Positions 11,145 through 20,642 are shown, counted from the first letter of the stretch. The stretch: 64,000 nt of DNA from Mesorhizobium loti (GCF_001510895.1 NZ_LPWA01000097.1:1-64000), one strand, 5' to 3'. Numbers and translations are program-made. The notes: generated by a model from the sequence alone, not told the origin.

Positions 11145-13271
11145 TCAGCGCCGGCGCTCCATGCTGTCGAGGTTGGAAAAGACGCGGCGCAGCAGCGGCA
11201 GATGCGCCACGAAGGCCTCTTCGTCGAGCGATGCCAGCCAGGCATCGACGGCGTCGCGCAGCCCCTCGTCATAGATTAGCCGCTGACCGGCGCCGCTGAA
11301 AAAACCTTCGAAGAAGGCGGCGGCATCGGCGACCGGCGTTCCGGGTGACAGACGCTTGGCCAGCAGGTCGGCCGTGGCTTCGGCGGAAAGGCGCCCTGCC
11401 TCATAGAGCAGATGCGCGGCGCAGCCGGCGACGAGCGCCGTCGATCGCGACGAATCGAGCACCGCCGCCAAGCCGTTGCGCCAGGCATCCAGAACGTCTT
11501 CGTCCGGCTCGACCAGCTTGATCGCCTCATCGGCCTTGCGCAGCGCGCCCATCAACGCGGCCGCAGCCTGCGCGTCGAGGTCGCGCGCCGCGTAAGGCAG
11601 CGCGATCGAACCTTCTATAATCAGCCGTTCGAGCAGACCAGCAAGGCGCTCCGTCTCGGTCTTGCGCGCTTCGCCATAGCGGATGATGTCGGCGAGCGGC
11701 GGCACCGAGGCCAGGAGCTCCAGGCACTCGCTGCTATGCGCCGCCTTTTCCTCCAGCGCGGCGAGGCCAGCCGCGGATGCCTCGCTCAAGGCAGCGGTGA
11801 TGGCGCTCTGGACCAGCGTGGCTAAAGCATCGAGCGTCGTGGCGGCGCCGATCATCTGGACCAGGCGGCCGTTGGCGGCCTTCTCGATGGTCGGCCCGTA
11901 GATCAGGTTTTCCACCAGGCGGACGGCATATTCCGGCTGCCAAGCCAGCATCCAACGCTCGCGAAACGTGCCACGGCTGCGGCCGACATCCGTCAGCCTG
12001 CCCCAGTTCACGCCAAGCACGTTCAGCCGGTGCAGCAGCGTCGACCGGAAGAGGCCGCTCTCGCTTCTGAGATCGATGGAGAGTTCCCGCTCCAACGCTT
12101 CGGGCTTCAGCCTGGCGGCCTTCTGGTTCCGCTGCAGGTCGTCGATCAGCGGCGCAAGCGGCGTGTCGGGCGGGATCTCGCCGACATCGGCGCCGAGCAG
12201 CAGCTCGGCCTCGACCATCTTCCACAGCAAGGCCTCGCCGTTGAAGAGCGCCGCAATCGAAGCATCGCGCAATTCCTCGAAACCCGGCTTCGGCCTTTCG
12301 CGGATGGCGGCGAGCGCTCGCGCCAGACGCTCCGCCTCGATCAGCGACGCGGTCGAGATCATGTGACCTTTCGTCCTGAGCACCGAAGCGATCCGCGCGA
12401 GCCACAGGACCGAAGCGTCATCTTGCCTACGCGTCTGCCACAGGTGCTTGCACCAGCCGGGCGCGACGACACCGGCGCCGTAGCCATAGCCCAGCGCCAG
12501 CCGCGGTCCGGTCCATGGTGCAAACGTCATCATGGTCTTGCGCCGGCCGATGCCCTTGAGCAGCGCCTGGTCGCTCTTTTGCGTGTGCGCCGTCTGCAAG
12601 GCCGGCACATGCCATGCGCCGCAGACCACGGCCAACGGCCCATCGAACTCCTTTCGCGCGGCGGCGATCTCCAGACGCATATGCGCCTCGCGCATGGCCT
12701 CGAACCTGTCGATCGAAGTCTCGCCGGCGCGCAGCGTCGTCATCGCGTCGGCGATGGCCGCGAAGATCGGGCCGGGTTCCGGATTCTGCTCGATGATATC
12801 CGACCACCAGCTCTCGCCATCCTCATAGCCGGCGGCGCGCGCCAGGGTGCCGATCGGATCCTGGATACGCGAAGCTTCTTCCCTCCCCTCTTCCGTGGCA
12901 TCGGCTGCTGCTTCGTCGCCCTCTTCCGGACCGTCGGGAGCCTTTTCGGCCAGCCGCGCCGCGGATGGCAGATCGATGAAGCGCAGCGCAGCCTTGTTGG
13001 TGACAGCCCACAGCGCCGCCTGATATTCGGGAGAGAATTCGGCGAAGGGCCAGAAGCTGGTCGCCGCGGGGTCGTCCTCCGGATAGCAAAGCAGCGCCAC
13101 CGGCGGCTTCATGCCGGCACTGGCAAGCAGCGGCAACAGCGGCGAAGCGTCCACCGGCCCTTCGATCAGCACGGCAACGGGGTGCAATTCCTGCAGCGCC
13201 TTGACCAGGCTCTCGGCGGAGCCCGGCCCGTGATGGCGGATGCCGAAATAGCTGATGCCCCCCTGGGTCAT
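11145..13271 (-). CDS. DUF5682 family protein (C-terminus probably frameshifted)
   Basis: A 708-residue cytosolic protein that opens with YFGIRHHGPGSAESL and, after about 30 residues, VAVLIEGPVDASPLLPLL. This arrangement resembles the start of the TraB/ChaN/erythromycin-esterase-like fold; that likeness is my inference. A Glu-rich linker lies near residues 115-140; the remainder is helical. The frame stops at 11145 after LDSMERRR. If one G is restored there, it continues ALIEAVLGKRAGLPAGLTP... for about 44 codons to a TGA at 11014-11016, overlapping the VWA start as expected in this tight operon. The start is ATG 13271, three bases after the MoxR stop. Confidence 0.82.
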   Translation of the reverse strand: MTQGGISYFGIRHHGPGSAESLVKALQELHPVAVLIEGPVDASPLLPLLASAGMKPPVALLCYPEDDPAATSFWPFAEFSPEYQAALWAVTNKAALRFIDLPSAARLAEKAPDGPEEGDEAAADATEEGREEASRIQDPIGTLARAAGYEDGESWWSDIIEQNPEPGPIFAAIADAMTTLRAGETSIDRFEAMREAHMRLEIAAARKEFDGPLAVVCGAWHVPALQTAHTQKSDQALLKGIGRRKTMMTFAPWTGPRLALGYGYGAGVVAPGWCKHLWQTRRQDDASVLWLARIASVLRTKGHMISTASLIEAERLARALAAIRERPKPGFEELRDASIAALFNGEALLWKMVEAELLLGADVGEIPPDTPLAPLIDDLQRNQKAARLKPEALERELSIDLRSESGLFRSTLLHRLNVLGVNWGRLTDVGRSRGTFRERWMLAWQPEYAVRLVENLIYGPTIEKAANGRLVQMIGAATTLDALATLVQSAITAALSEASAAGLAALEEKAAHSSECLELLASVPPLADIIRYGEARKTETERLAGLLERLIIEGSIALPYAARDLDAQAAAALMGALRKADEAIKLVEPDEDVLDAWRNGLAAVLDSSRSTALVAGCAAHLLYEAGRLSAEATADLLAKRLSPGTPVADAAAFFEGFFSGAGQRLIYDEGLRDAVDAWLASLDEEAFVAHLPLLRRVFSNLDSMERRR

Positions 13272-13274
13272 GAC

Positions 13275-14354
13275 TCAGATGGCCGCGTTGAGCGCCGCGT
13301 AATAGCCGGCATATTCCGGCCGCTTCTTCAGCACCGTCTCCAGATATTCCTCCAGCACGACCTTGTCCTGAACCGGATCTTTGACGATCGCGCCGACCAG
13401 GCTTGGCGCCAGGCCTTCGGCGTGGAGCTTGCCGCCGTCGAACCAGGTGGCCTGGCTGAGACCGCTGATCATGGTGGCGATCGCTTCCGCGGTGGAAAGC
13501 GAGCCCGACGGCGTCTTCAGCGTCACCTTGCCGTCGGCGGTCGCGCCGGAGCGCAGCTCGCGGAAAATGGTCAGCACGCGGGCAATCTCCTCGCCGACAT
13601 TTTTCGGCACCGGCAAGTCCAGCCCACCGGCCATCTCGCCGACGCGCCGGGAGACGATGGAGACTTCCTCCGCCATGTCGTCCGGGAGAGGCAGGACCAC
13701 GACGTTGAAGCGGCGCTTCAGCGCCGAGGAGAGTTCGTTGACGCCCTTGTCGCGGTTGTTGGCGGTGGCGATGATGTTGAAGCCGCGCTGCGCGTAGATC
13801 GAGGTGTTGAGCTCCGGCACCGGCATCATCTTTTCGGAAAGCACGGTGATCAGCGTGTCCTGCACGTCGGAGCCCATGCGCGTCAGTTCTTCCAGGCGGC
13901 AGAGCTTGCCTTCCTGCATGGCGCGATAGAGCGGCGTCGGCACCAGCGCCTCCTGGCTCGGGCCCTTTGCCAGAAGCTGGGCATAGTTCCAGCCATAGCG
14001 GATCTGGTTCTCGTCGGTGCCTGCCGTGCACTGCACGATCAGCGTCGAGTTGCCCATGATGGCGCCGGCGAGATGTTCCGAAACCCAGGATTTCGCCGTC
14101 CCGGGAACGCCGAGCAGAAGCAGCGCCCGATCGGTCGCGAGCGTCGCCACCGCGGTTTCCATCAGTTGCCGGCGGCCGACATATTTCGGCGTGATAGGCG
14201 TACCGTCGCTCGCCTTGCCGCCCATCAGGTAAGTGAGAACGGCCTTGGGTGACAGGCTCCAGCCGGCAGGCTTCTGCCGGTCGTCGGCGCGCGCGAGCGC
14301 CTGCAGTTCGGCGGCATAGACCTCTTCGGCCGGAAGGCGGATGGCTGCGTTCAT
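13275..14354 (-). CDS. MoxR-type AAA+ ATPase
   Basis: A 359-residue AAA+ ATPase of the MoxR clade. Walker A is GVPGTAKS (near residue 82), followed by the family's 'TAGTDENQIRYGWNY'. Walker B is the variant CRLEELTRM, and the sensor/arginine-finger part is TANNRDKGVNELSSALKRRF. MoxR proteins remodel or load partner complexes together with a VWA protein, which is encoded two genes downstream. The gene is 19 bases from the DUF5691 stop and 3 bases from the DUF5682 start, so all are one transcript. Confidence 0.9.
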   Translation of the reverse strand: MNAAIRLPAEEVYAAELQALARADDRQKPAGWSLSPKAVLTYLMGGKASDGTPITPKYVGRRQLMETAVATLATDRALLLLGVPGTAKSWVSEHLAGAIMGNSTLIVQCTAGTDENQIRYGWNYAQLLAKGPSQEALVPTPLYRAMQEGKLCRLEELTRMGSDVQDTLITVLSEKMMPVPELNTSIYAQRGFNIIATANNRDKGVNELSSALKRRFNVVVLPLPDDMAEEVSIVSRRVGEMAGGLDLPVPKNVGEEIARVLTIFRELRSGATADGKVTLKTPSGSLSTAEAIATMISGLSQATWFDGGKLHAEGLAPSLVGAIVKDPVQDKVVLEEYLETVLKKRPEYAGYYAALNAAI

Positions 14355-14373
14355 GCGATCTTCTCCGGGTTGA

Positions 14374-15819
14374 TCATCTGTCGGATTGGGAAGGATTTTC
14401 GGCCAGCGCCGCGTTCAGCCGCAGCAGGCCGAGCGATGGGGATGCGGGCGGCAGGCCCGCGGCGACGACCTCGTTGATCAATTTTTCCGCCGCCGCCGCA
14501 GTGACGAGAAAGCCTATGGTTTCGAGATGCTGCTCGGCGCTTCGCTTCATGACGTCGTTGTCACCCGAGACAGCGGAACGCAGCGCTGAAAGCGTCTTGC
14601 CTTTTGTGAGGTCGCCCCATTCCAGCCAGCCTGCTTCCGCGCCTTCGACCTGAGCGAGCGCGGCCAGATTTTGCGCGTCATTCAGGATCTGCCTGATCAG
14701 GAGACGCTTCCTGCCACCGTCCAAACGCAACATGAGCTGGAGGACGAGAAGCGCCAGCTTGCCGCCTTCGGCGACAAGTATATCTGCCAAACAGGCCACC
14801 GCCGCATCGCTGCCGGACACCGAGATCATTCGAACGAGAAAGAGATCGGCATTGTCATCGACGCCGAACTGCCATGCGCCGATGAAATCGGACTCTGTCT
14901 TTCCGAAGTGGGAAGCGAGATCCCGGAAGTAATAGGATGCGAACAAGTTGGCGCGACGCGCTTGTTGCGCAGGCGACTTGAGTTTTATCGGCGCGTAGGT
15001 GGTGCGGCGGCGGATGAAGCCGGATTTGCCTTCCTCGATGAAAGCGGCGAGCTCGGCTATCGGGTCTTCCGACCCGCCTTCAGCCGGATTGCCACGTTCA
15101 CCCAATCTTGCCAGGAGCCGGCCCGCCATTTCGCGCACCTTGCCCGAGCGATCGGTGGACAGGCTCTGCAGAAACGGAACGTCATCGGCACCTAGGCCGA
15201 AGCGCATGAGTTCGATGAGCGCAAGCCTGACCTCCGCCGGCTCGGTTGCGCCTTTTGTCTCGATCAGAGTCCGCGCCAAGGCAGGCATGGTGCGCCGCAA
15301 ATCGACCAAAGCAGTACGGCGCGCTGCGGGATAGAAATCATCCCAGGTCTCTGCGGTCAGATGCTCCCGCCGGGACTTTCTCTCGCCATCCGCCCCTGCC
15401 TGCCAGTCGACCCAGGGCGCATAGACGTCAGGACTCTCCTGATATGACGCGGCGGGCATCCAATCCATCGGATGCAGCACGAAGCCGCGGCTGGCGACGA
15501 GCGTGGCGACGCGGGTCTTGAGCCTCGCATCGGCTGCATATTTCAGCGCCGCCCGCAGCGACGGCCGCAGCCGGTCGGGGAGCACTGGCAAGGCCAACAC
15601 CGGCAGCGAAGGGCGCCGCTTCAAGGTTTTGGGCGCCGCCGGCCGTAGCCCAACGTCCAGCGCTTGCGCAGCGATGGCCAGGAGTCGCCGCTCCTGCTCG
15701 TCGGGACTGGAAGCAGCAGCGAGGTCCTTCCATTCGACTGGGGCTAATTCGAAAGCGGCGCCGCCGGAAATCCAGCCGTCGCGCAATCTTGCCAGCCCTG
15801 CCTGCTCGAGCTCCTTCAC
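14374..15819 (-). CDS. DUF5691 family protein
   Basis: A 481-residue soluble protein, helical and repeat-like (ARM/HEAT style in the C-terminal half: 'ALIELMRFGLGADDVPFLQSL', 'DRSGKVREMAGRLLARLGERG'). It contains the conserved 'GFVLHPMDWMPAA' and 'YAPWVDWQ'. The GTG at 15819 overlaps the TGA of the SWIM gene (GTGA), and the frame extending further upstream is only a shadow of that gene. No enzymatic motif is visible. In known genomes this family occurs beside MoxR, DUF5682 and SWIM genes, as here. Confidence 0.82.
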   Translation of the reverse strand: MKELEQAGLARLRDGWISGGAAFELAPVEWKDLAAASSPDEQERRLLAIAAQALDVGLRPAAPKTLKRRPSLPVLALPVLPDRLRPSLRAALKYAADARLKTRVATLVASRGFVLHPMDWMPAASYQESPDVYAPWVDWQAGADGERKSRREHLTAETWDDFYPAARRTALVDLRRTMPALARTLIETKGATEPAEVRLALIELMRFGLGADDVPFLQSLSTDRSGKVREMAGRLLARLGERGNPAEGGSEDPIAELAAFIEEGKSGFIRRRTTYAPIKLKSPAQQARRANLFASYYFRDLASHFGKTESDFIGAWQFGVDDNADLFLVRMISVSGSDAAVACLADILVAEGGKLALLVLQLMLRLDGGRKRLLIRQILNDAQNLAALAQVEGAEAGWLEWGDLTKGKTLSALRSAVSGDNDVMKRSAEQHLETIGFLVTAAAAEKLINEVVAAGLPPASPSLGLLRLNAALAENPSQSDR

Positions 15820-17228
15820 GACAGATCGAGCCTCCCGATGCTGCTCTGCGATGCCAGAAGCTCGAGCCTGGCGCCGTTCCAAAGCGCCGCCGTGGCTGCG
15901 AGGTCGAGGCCAAGCAAGGTCTGGTTGACTAAGTCGGCGACCGGCAGGGCGATGCCATGCGCGTCGTTCGCCGCCTGCCACCAGGCGCCGCCCTTCTCGT
16001 CCAGCGCGATCGCGCCGGCCGGCAGGATGACCGGGCAATCGGAGAGCCAAGGCGCGCCATCCTGGAAGGTTGAGTAAGCAGCCAGCGGGTCGCCGGCGCT
16101 GCCCTCGGCGAACGCCGGCCATGCACCCGGTGCCACATCACCCAGCCGTTCCGCAACCAGCGCGCGGAGCGGATTGCGCGACGGATAGAATACCAGCCTA
16201 GCCTTGAAGCGGTCTCCCGGCGCAAAGGCGCCGGAGCGCCGTCCGACCGAAGCCGGGAAGAAATCGAGCAGGACGGCAAATCGTGGCGTCGGGGTTTTCA
16301 GATCGAGCAGCCAGGTCGCGTGACTGACGAGGCCGTCGCGGCGGGTCTCGATCTTCTCGCCGAGCACCTCCCAGTCGCTCTCGACCTGGAGGGCGTCTGG
16401 ATTGGCAAGGATCTGTTCGCGCGTCTCCGATGTCGAGACAAGGCGCTTCAGCTCGGCATCGTCGGGCGCGGCGCGCCAGGCCTTGGCGAGAAGCACCAGC
16501 TTACCGAGCTCACGGATCGCGGCGTCCGGCCGCTCTTCGCCGCGCAGCGCCATCAGCCGCGCCGGCAATTCATCGATGCGGCCGGCCAGCGCGGTTGCCT
16601 TGAGGTCGACAAGCCTCGCCGCGATGCGGCGGCAGCGCTCGCTGCTGGCGTCGACAAATCCGGCAAGGCCGAGGCGAAGCTGGTCGGCGACCCACTGGTC
16701 GAGCTCATCGAGCGCGGCCGAGACCGCGCTTTTCGTGTCCTCGGCGCGCTTGCGCTGCGCCGCCTCGCGGCGTTCGGCGGCCGCGGCGTCCTCGACCGGA
16801 GCGCTTTCGTCCGGCCTCGAGGCCTCGTCGATGCTTTTGCCTTCGGAGCTGGCTGCCGCCGGTGTTGGAGATTGGCCGGGCTTGCGGCGACGGCCAAGCC
16901 AGTCGTTCACCCAGTCCGGCGTCTGATCGACACGATCGAAGCTGGCGGGCGCGGTGGCGCCAATCCACATCAGCGCCAGGATGTGCTTGCACGGAAACTT
17001 TCGCGACGGACAGGTGCATTTATAGCCGTGGTCGCGGGTGTCGAACGCGACGCGATAGGGATTCGATCCCGAGCCCTGGCATTCGCCCCAGATGAGGCCC
17101 AGTTGTTCGTTCGTCTCAAGGCGGGGCCAGTTCGACCGCTTGGTCAGCTTGGCGGCGGCGCCAAGCGAGGCCTGGTCGGGGCTAAAGCCTCGATTGTTTT
17201 CAAATCCAGCTGCAAGCCGCCCCCTCAT
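15816..17228 (-). CDS. SWIM zinc-finger family protein
   Basis: About 470 residues. A SWIM finger CxCx(n)CxH is complete near residues 77-90: YKCTCPSRKFPCKHILAL. It is preceded by the family stretch 'LIWGECQGSGSNPYRV'. A long Lys/Glu/Ala-rich linker (residues about 110-180, probably disordered or coiled) leads to a large helical C-terminal domain. SWIM domains bind zinc and mediate DNA or protein contacts. I choose the ATG at 17228, whose TG overlaps the stop of the upstream aminotransferase frame (ATGA); an earlier in-frame ATG at 17318 would overlap that gene widely. First gene of the five-gene cluster. Confidence 0.85.
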   Translation of the reverse strand: MRGRLAAGFENNRGFSPDQASLGAAAKLTKRSNWPRLETNEQLGLIWGECQGSGSNPYRVAFDTRDHGYKCTCPSRKFPCKHILALMWIGATAPASFDRVDQTPDWVNDWLGRRRKPGQSPTPAAASSEGKSIDEASRPDESAPVEDAAAAERREAAQRKRAEDTKSAVSAALDELDQWVADQLRLGLAGFVDASSERCRRIAARLVDLKATALAGRIDELPARLMALRGEERPDAAIRELGKLVLLAKAWRAAPDDAELKRLVSTSETREQILANPDALQVESDWEVLGEKIETRRDGLVSHATWLLDLKTPTPRFAVLLDFFPASVGRRSGAFAPGDRFKARLVFYPSRNPLRALVAERLGDVAPGAWPAFAEGSAGDPLAAYSTFQDGAPWLSDCPVILPAGAIALDEKGGAWWQAANDAHGIALPVADLVNQTLLGLDLAATAALWNGARLELLASQSSIGRLDLS

Positions 17229-18780
17229 GACCCCCGAAGCATGATGTCGCGACGATTGATACCCGTTTGCGGCGCGCTGGTTAAGCTCCAGTAGACGCAA
17301 AGTTGACGCCTTCTCCAATGTTTCGTTGTCGTGGATCCTCGACAGTTGCCGGATCCTGCGATCAAGGCTGAAACGGTGAGTGCCTGGCCTTCAGACGCGC
17401 CCGCGTCGCGGACGAGATCGATGAAGCGGCCGAAGACTTGCGTGTGGCGGTCGACATCGGCCGGCGACGTCGCCGGGCACATCAGGAACATGGTGTGGAA
17501 CGGCGTCACCAATATGCCCTCGTTCATGTAGAAGGCGTGCAAAAGCGTCTCGAGGTCGCCGCGCCGGCGGGCGATGACGTCGGCACCGTTCCTGGGAGGA
17601 TGCGGCATGAACATGATCTCGGCGCGGGCGCCGGTCTGCGTCACATGCCAGGGCAGCTTGTTGTCGGAGATGATCGTCTGCGCGGCTTCGGCAAGCCGCG
17701 TCGCGTTGGCGATCATGATCTCGAAATTGGCCGGCGTCAGCACCTCTTCCAGCACGGCGCGCATGGTGGCGACGGTGAGCGCGTTGCCGGCAAGGGTGCC
17801 GCCGATGCGAGATGCGCCGACTGGCGCACGCGCGGATTGACCATCGGCACGATCTTCCACAGCCGCTCGGCGATTTCCCGCGACACGCCGAATATGCCTG
17901 CCGGGATGCCGCCGGCGATCGCCTTGCCGGCAACGAGAATGTCGGGCTTCAGCCCGTGCAGCGCCGTGTAGCCGCCGGGGCCGCTTGAGATGGTGTGGGT
18001 CTCGTCGATGATCAGCACCGTGCCGGTGCGGCGGGTGATCTCGCGAAGTGCCGCGTGAAAACCTTCAGCGACCGGGATCATGCCGAAATTGGTCATCAGC
18101 GGCTCGGTCAGCACGCAGGCGACGTCGCCATGCGACAGCGCTTCCTCGAGCGCCGCGACGTCGTTGAACTCGACCACCCGAGAGACGGCGGAATGGTCGA
18201 CGCCGTTCGGGTGGATCATGTTGCGCATGCCGACGCGGCCGTCGCGGATCTCGACATGCGCTTCCTCGACGCCGCCGTGATAACAGCCGGAGAAGACCAG
18301 CACCTTGTCGCGGCCGGTGATCATGCGCGCGATGCGGATGGCGCCGCGATTGGCGTCGGTGGCCGACGTGGTCAGCGTCCAGTAAGGCAGGCCGAAGCGG
18401 CGCGTGAGCTCGGCGCCGACCCAGAGGCTGTCCTCGGTCGGCAGCATCATGGTCGTGCCGTTCTGCAATTGGCGAAGGGCTGCGCGCGTCACCGCCTCCG
18501 GCGCATGGCCACACATGCCGCCGGTGTCGCCAAGCGCGAAGTCGACATAGTCGTGACCGTCGATGTCGCTTATATGCGCGCCGCGGGCCGAAGCCGCGTA
18601 GATCGGAAAGCCGCCGGCCCAACGGCGCATCCAGTGCGACGGCCCGCCGTAGAGGAAATGCTTCTTGCCCTCTTCCCAGGCCGCCGCCGAGCGCGGATGT
18701 GTGTCGAGGAACCGCGCCTGCTCGCGGTCGAGCAGGTGTTCGATCGTTGCGGGTTGCAAATCATTTCTGCTGGCGGCCAT
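17225..18780 (-). CDS. PLP-dependent class III aminotransferase (glutamate-1-semialdehyde mutase-like; frameshifted)
   Basis: Fold-type I PLP enzyme. N-terminal part: 'GGFPIYAASARGAHISDIDG', VDFALGDTGGMCGH, 'GCYHGGVEEAHVEI', VLIIDETHTISSG and the PLP lysine in DILVAGKAIAGGIPAGIFG. The frame breaks near 17808, where CTCGCATCGG lacks a G, and resumes as IGGTLAGNALTVATMRAVL to the stop at 17225-17227. The start is ATG 18780 (MAASRNDLQPATIEHLL). The C-terminal 50 or so residues after 'FIDLVRDAGASEGQAL' are unlike the family and may hide a second error. It is divergent from an IclR regulator and carries its operator. Substrate unknown; an omega-amino acid or amine is likely. Confidence 0.8.
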
Positions 18781-18839
18781 CACGGCGCTGAACTCTCCCC
18801 TGGCGCGCAGACTTTGGGGCGCCTCGCCGCTCCCATACC

Positions 18840-18856
18840 GGTTCACTATTTGAACC
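18840..18856. promoter_or_regulatory. Dyad in the aminotransferase/IclR intergenic region
   Basis: GGTTCA, five bases CTATT, then TGAACC is a perfect 6-bp inverted repeat 60 bases upstream of the aminotransferase start. It could be a second regulator site. I see no copy at the other IclR gene. Confidence 0.35.
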
Positions 18857-18908
18857 GTTGTTTTGTATGTTATAGACACACTGAAGGCAGGAACGGCGCC
18901 TGTCAAGT

Positions 18909-18926
18909 TAATTCACATGCGAATTA
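18909..18926. promoter_or_regulatory. Conserved operator A (IclR-1/aminotransferase)
   Basis: TAATTCACATGCGAATTA is an 18-bp dyad with perfect 6-bp arms around a CATG core. It is preceded by TGTCAAGT and lies just before the ribosome binding site of the IclR gene at 18943. Near-identical sites are at 27701-27718 and 35680-35697. Confidence 0.7.
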
Positions 18927-18942
18927 TCTCGGAGAAGACGCG

Positions 18943-19719
18943 ATGAGCACGGTGAGCAAGGCGATGTCGCTGCTGGAGCTGTTCACGCTGCACGAGCCGG
19001 AGATCGGGCTTTCCGACCTCGCCCGCCGCGCTGGCCTCGATAAGGCCACCGCCAGGCGGCTTTTGATGGCGCTTGCCGCCCATCGGCTGATCGAGCAGGA
19101 GCCGAAGAGCCGCCGCTACCGGCTGGGCGCCGGCCTGTCGCGGCTGGCCCGCATTCGCGACGCGCATTTCCCGTTCGTGCGGCTCGCGGCGCCAGTGATC
19201 CGGGAGCTGGCGCTTGAAACCGGCGAGACCGTGCATCTGTCGGAATTCAGCGCCGGCGCGCTGCTCACGGTGCATGTCGAACTGTCGGCCAAGGCCAACC
19301 GCGTCAATGTCGATGTCGGCCAGGTGCTGCCGCTGCACGGCACGGCCTCGGGCATCGCCTTCCTCGCCGCCTCGCGGCTGGAAGTTGTCAGCGCCTATCT
19401 CGGAAAACCTTTGCAGGCCTTCACCGCGCATACGACGACTGGGCCGGACACGCTGGCCAAAGCCATCGCATTTGCCGCCGCCAGCGGCTATTCGCGCAGC
19501 GCGCAGGGCTATGAGGAAGGCGTGCACAGCATAGGCGCCGCGATCCTCGGCGCCGACGGCCAGCCGATCGGCACGCTGTCGGTAGCCTGCCCCGTCTCCC
19601 GCATCGACGACGCGGTCGCGGCCAGCCAGGGCGAGGCGGTAGTGAGAGCAGCGCGGCTGATCTCGGCGCGGCTGACCGGCGAGGCATCACATTTCCGGCG
19701 TTGCGGCGAAGATAGTTAG
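18943..19719 (+). CDS. IclR family transcriptional regulator, paralogue 1
   Basis: A 258-residue regulator with an N-terminal winged helix-turn-helix (residues 5-65: LSDLARRAGLDKATARRLLMAL) and a C-terminal IclR effector domain ('GETVHLSEFSAGALLTVHV', 'LHGTASGIAFLA', 'GAAILGADGQPIGTLSVACP'). The start is ATG 18943 with CGGAGAAG upstream. It is divergent from the aminotransferase gene, with operator A in its leader, so it probably controls that gene and itself. It is clearly paralogous to the regulator at 27743: both begin MSTV.KA.SLLE and share the SAKANRV segment. Confidence 0.9.
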   Translation: MSTVSKAMSLLELFTLHEPEIGLSDLARRAGLDKATARRLLMALAAHRLIEQEPKSRRYRLGAGLSRLARIRDAHFPFVRLAAPVIRELALETGETVHLSEFSAGALLTVHVELSAKANRVNVDVGQVLPLHGTASGIAFLAASRLEVVSAYLGKPLQAFTAHTTTGPDTLAKAIAFAAASGYSRSAQGYEEGVHSIGAAILGADGQPIGTLSVACPVSRIDDAVAASQGEAVVRAARLISARLTGEASHFRRCGEDS

Positions 19720-19937
19720 GTGCTGCCGACGCCGTCCCGATGGCAGGTGACGTTGTGGCCCCAGATTCTCGAAACCTGACTTGACCATTTCGCCTCCCTC
19801 GCGAGCGGGGATCAGCCCATCGCCCTAGTCGAGACGTAGATCATTGACTAGCACGGCCTCGAAGACGCCGTGTGACGACACCGGCAGGATGCCGCGCTTC
19901 ATCACTAGACGTTCTCGTTCGGTCGAATTCCTCGCCG

Positions 19938-20324
19938 TCAAACACCGTCCTGGTAAAGTTCGATCGGGAGTCCGTCGGGGTCGGCGATGAAGGTAAACAA
20001 TCGTCCCGTGTAGGGATCTGTTCGGATGGGTTCCACCTCAACGTCTCGCGACCGAAGCAGCTCGGCAGATGCCTCGACCGAGGCGACCACGAATGCAATA
20101 TGTCTTAATCCACAGGCCTCGGGCCTGCTGGGCCGGCCTGGTGGATCTGGGAAACTGAACAATTCGATCTGGATGGGGCCATGACGCAAATCGCACTTCC
20201 AAGACTGCCTTTCGGGGCGCCAATTTTCGGCGAGAACGACGAAACCGAGCTTGTTCGTGTAGAACTGCTTGGAGGTCTCATAGTCACTGCAGATGATTGC
20301 GACATGATGGACAGCCAGGAGCAT
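19938..20324 (-). CDS. VOC/glyoxalase I-like metalloprotein (YaeR type)
   Basis: A 128-residue single vicinal-oxygen-chelate domain. It has the VOC start 'VHHVAIICSDYETSKQFY', the loop KCDLRHGPIQIELFSFP, the second half-site 'GLRHIAFVV' and the C-terminal metal ligand in DPDGLPIELYQ. The pattern fits the YaeR/SMU1112c-like proteins of unknown substrate. ATG 20324 has GAGG nine bases upstream. The intact reading frame is noteworthy next to several broken ones. The 218 bases before it (19720-19937) show no gene. Confidence 0.8.
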   Translation of the reverse strand: MLLAVHHVAIICSDYETSKQFYTNKLGFVVLAENWRPERQSWKCDLRHGPIQIELFSFPDPPGRPSRPEACGLRHIAFVVASVEASAELLRSRDVEVEPIRTDPYTGRLFTFIADPDGLPIELYQDGV

Positions 20325-20394
20325 CAAATTGGCCTCACGTAAGCATCGATAACGGCGACGCAGCACAGTCGCATCGTGAATGCCTTTGGCGCAA

Positions 20395-20600
20395 CTAGGC
20401 GCCGACACCGACCTTGCCGGCCTGGGCGAGCACCTCCACAAATCGCGTCACCTTGGGCGGACGGAAGCGGGCGGCTGGACATGCAGCGTGGATGCCGCCG
20501 GAGGGGTAGGGTCCAGCCGGGTAAAATCGGCACCAGCCGACCGGCCGCCATGTGGTCGCCCACGGGAGTTGCGGGAACAAGTGAGGACGGTGGTGCATCG
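20395..20600 (-). pseudogene. Remnant of a LysR-type regulator (C-terminus only)
   Basis: On the minus strand one frame reads DHMAAGRLVPILPGWTLP, and a neighbouring frame continues SGGIHAACPAARFRPPKV and FVEVLAQAGK. Joined, these are the standard last 50 residues of LysR-type regulators ('AAGRLVPILP.W.LPSGGIHA..P..RF.PPKVR.F'). An additional C in CTACCCCTCC separates the frames. No helix-turn-helix or earlier domain precedes it before the GST gene, so this is a decayed or truncated gene rather than a simple frameshift. Confidence 0.6.
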
Positions 20601-20642
20601 ACCGGGCATTTGTCCGAGGACGTCAGGAAGCCCAGACCGGAC

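Noticed and set aside
12030..14252. 740-codon plus-strand open frame
   Set aside because: It lies antisense to the DUF5682 and MoxR genes, is rich in Arg/His/Gln, has no recognisable domain and is a codon-bias shadow.
9792..17228. Calling the MoxR/VWA cluster a proven defence system
   Set aside because: No nuclease, toxin or sensor effector domain is recognisable and there are no flanking defence genes or mobile-element borders. Only unknown function is supportable.
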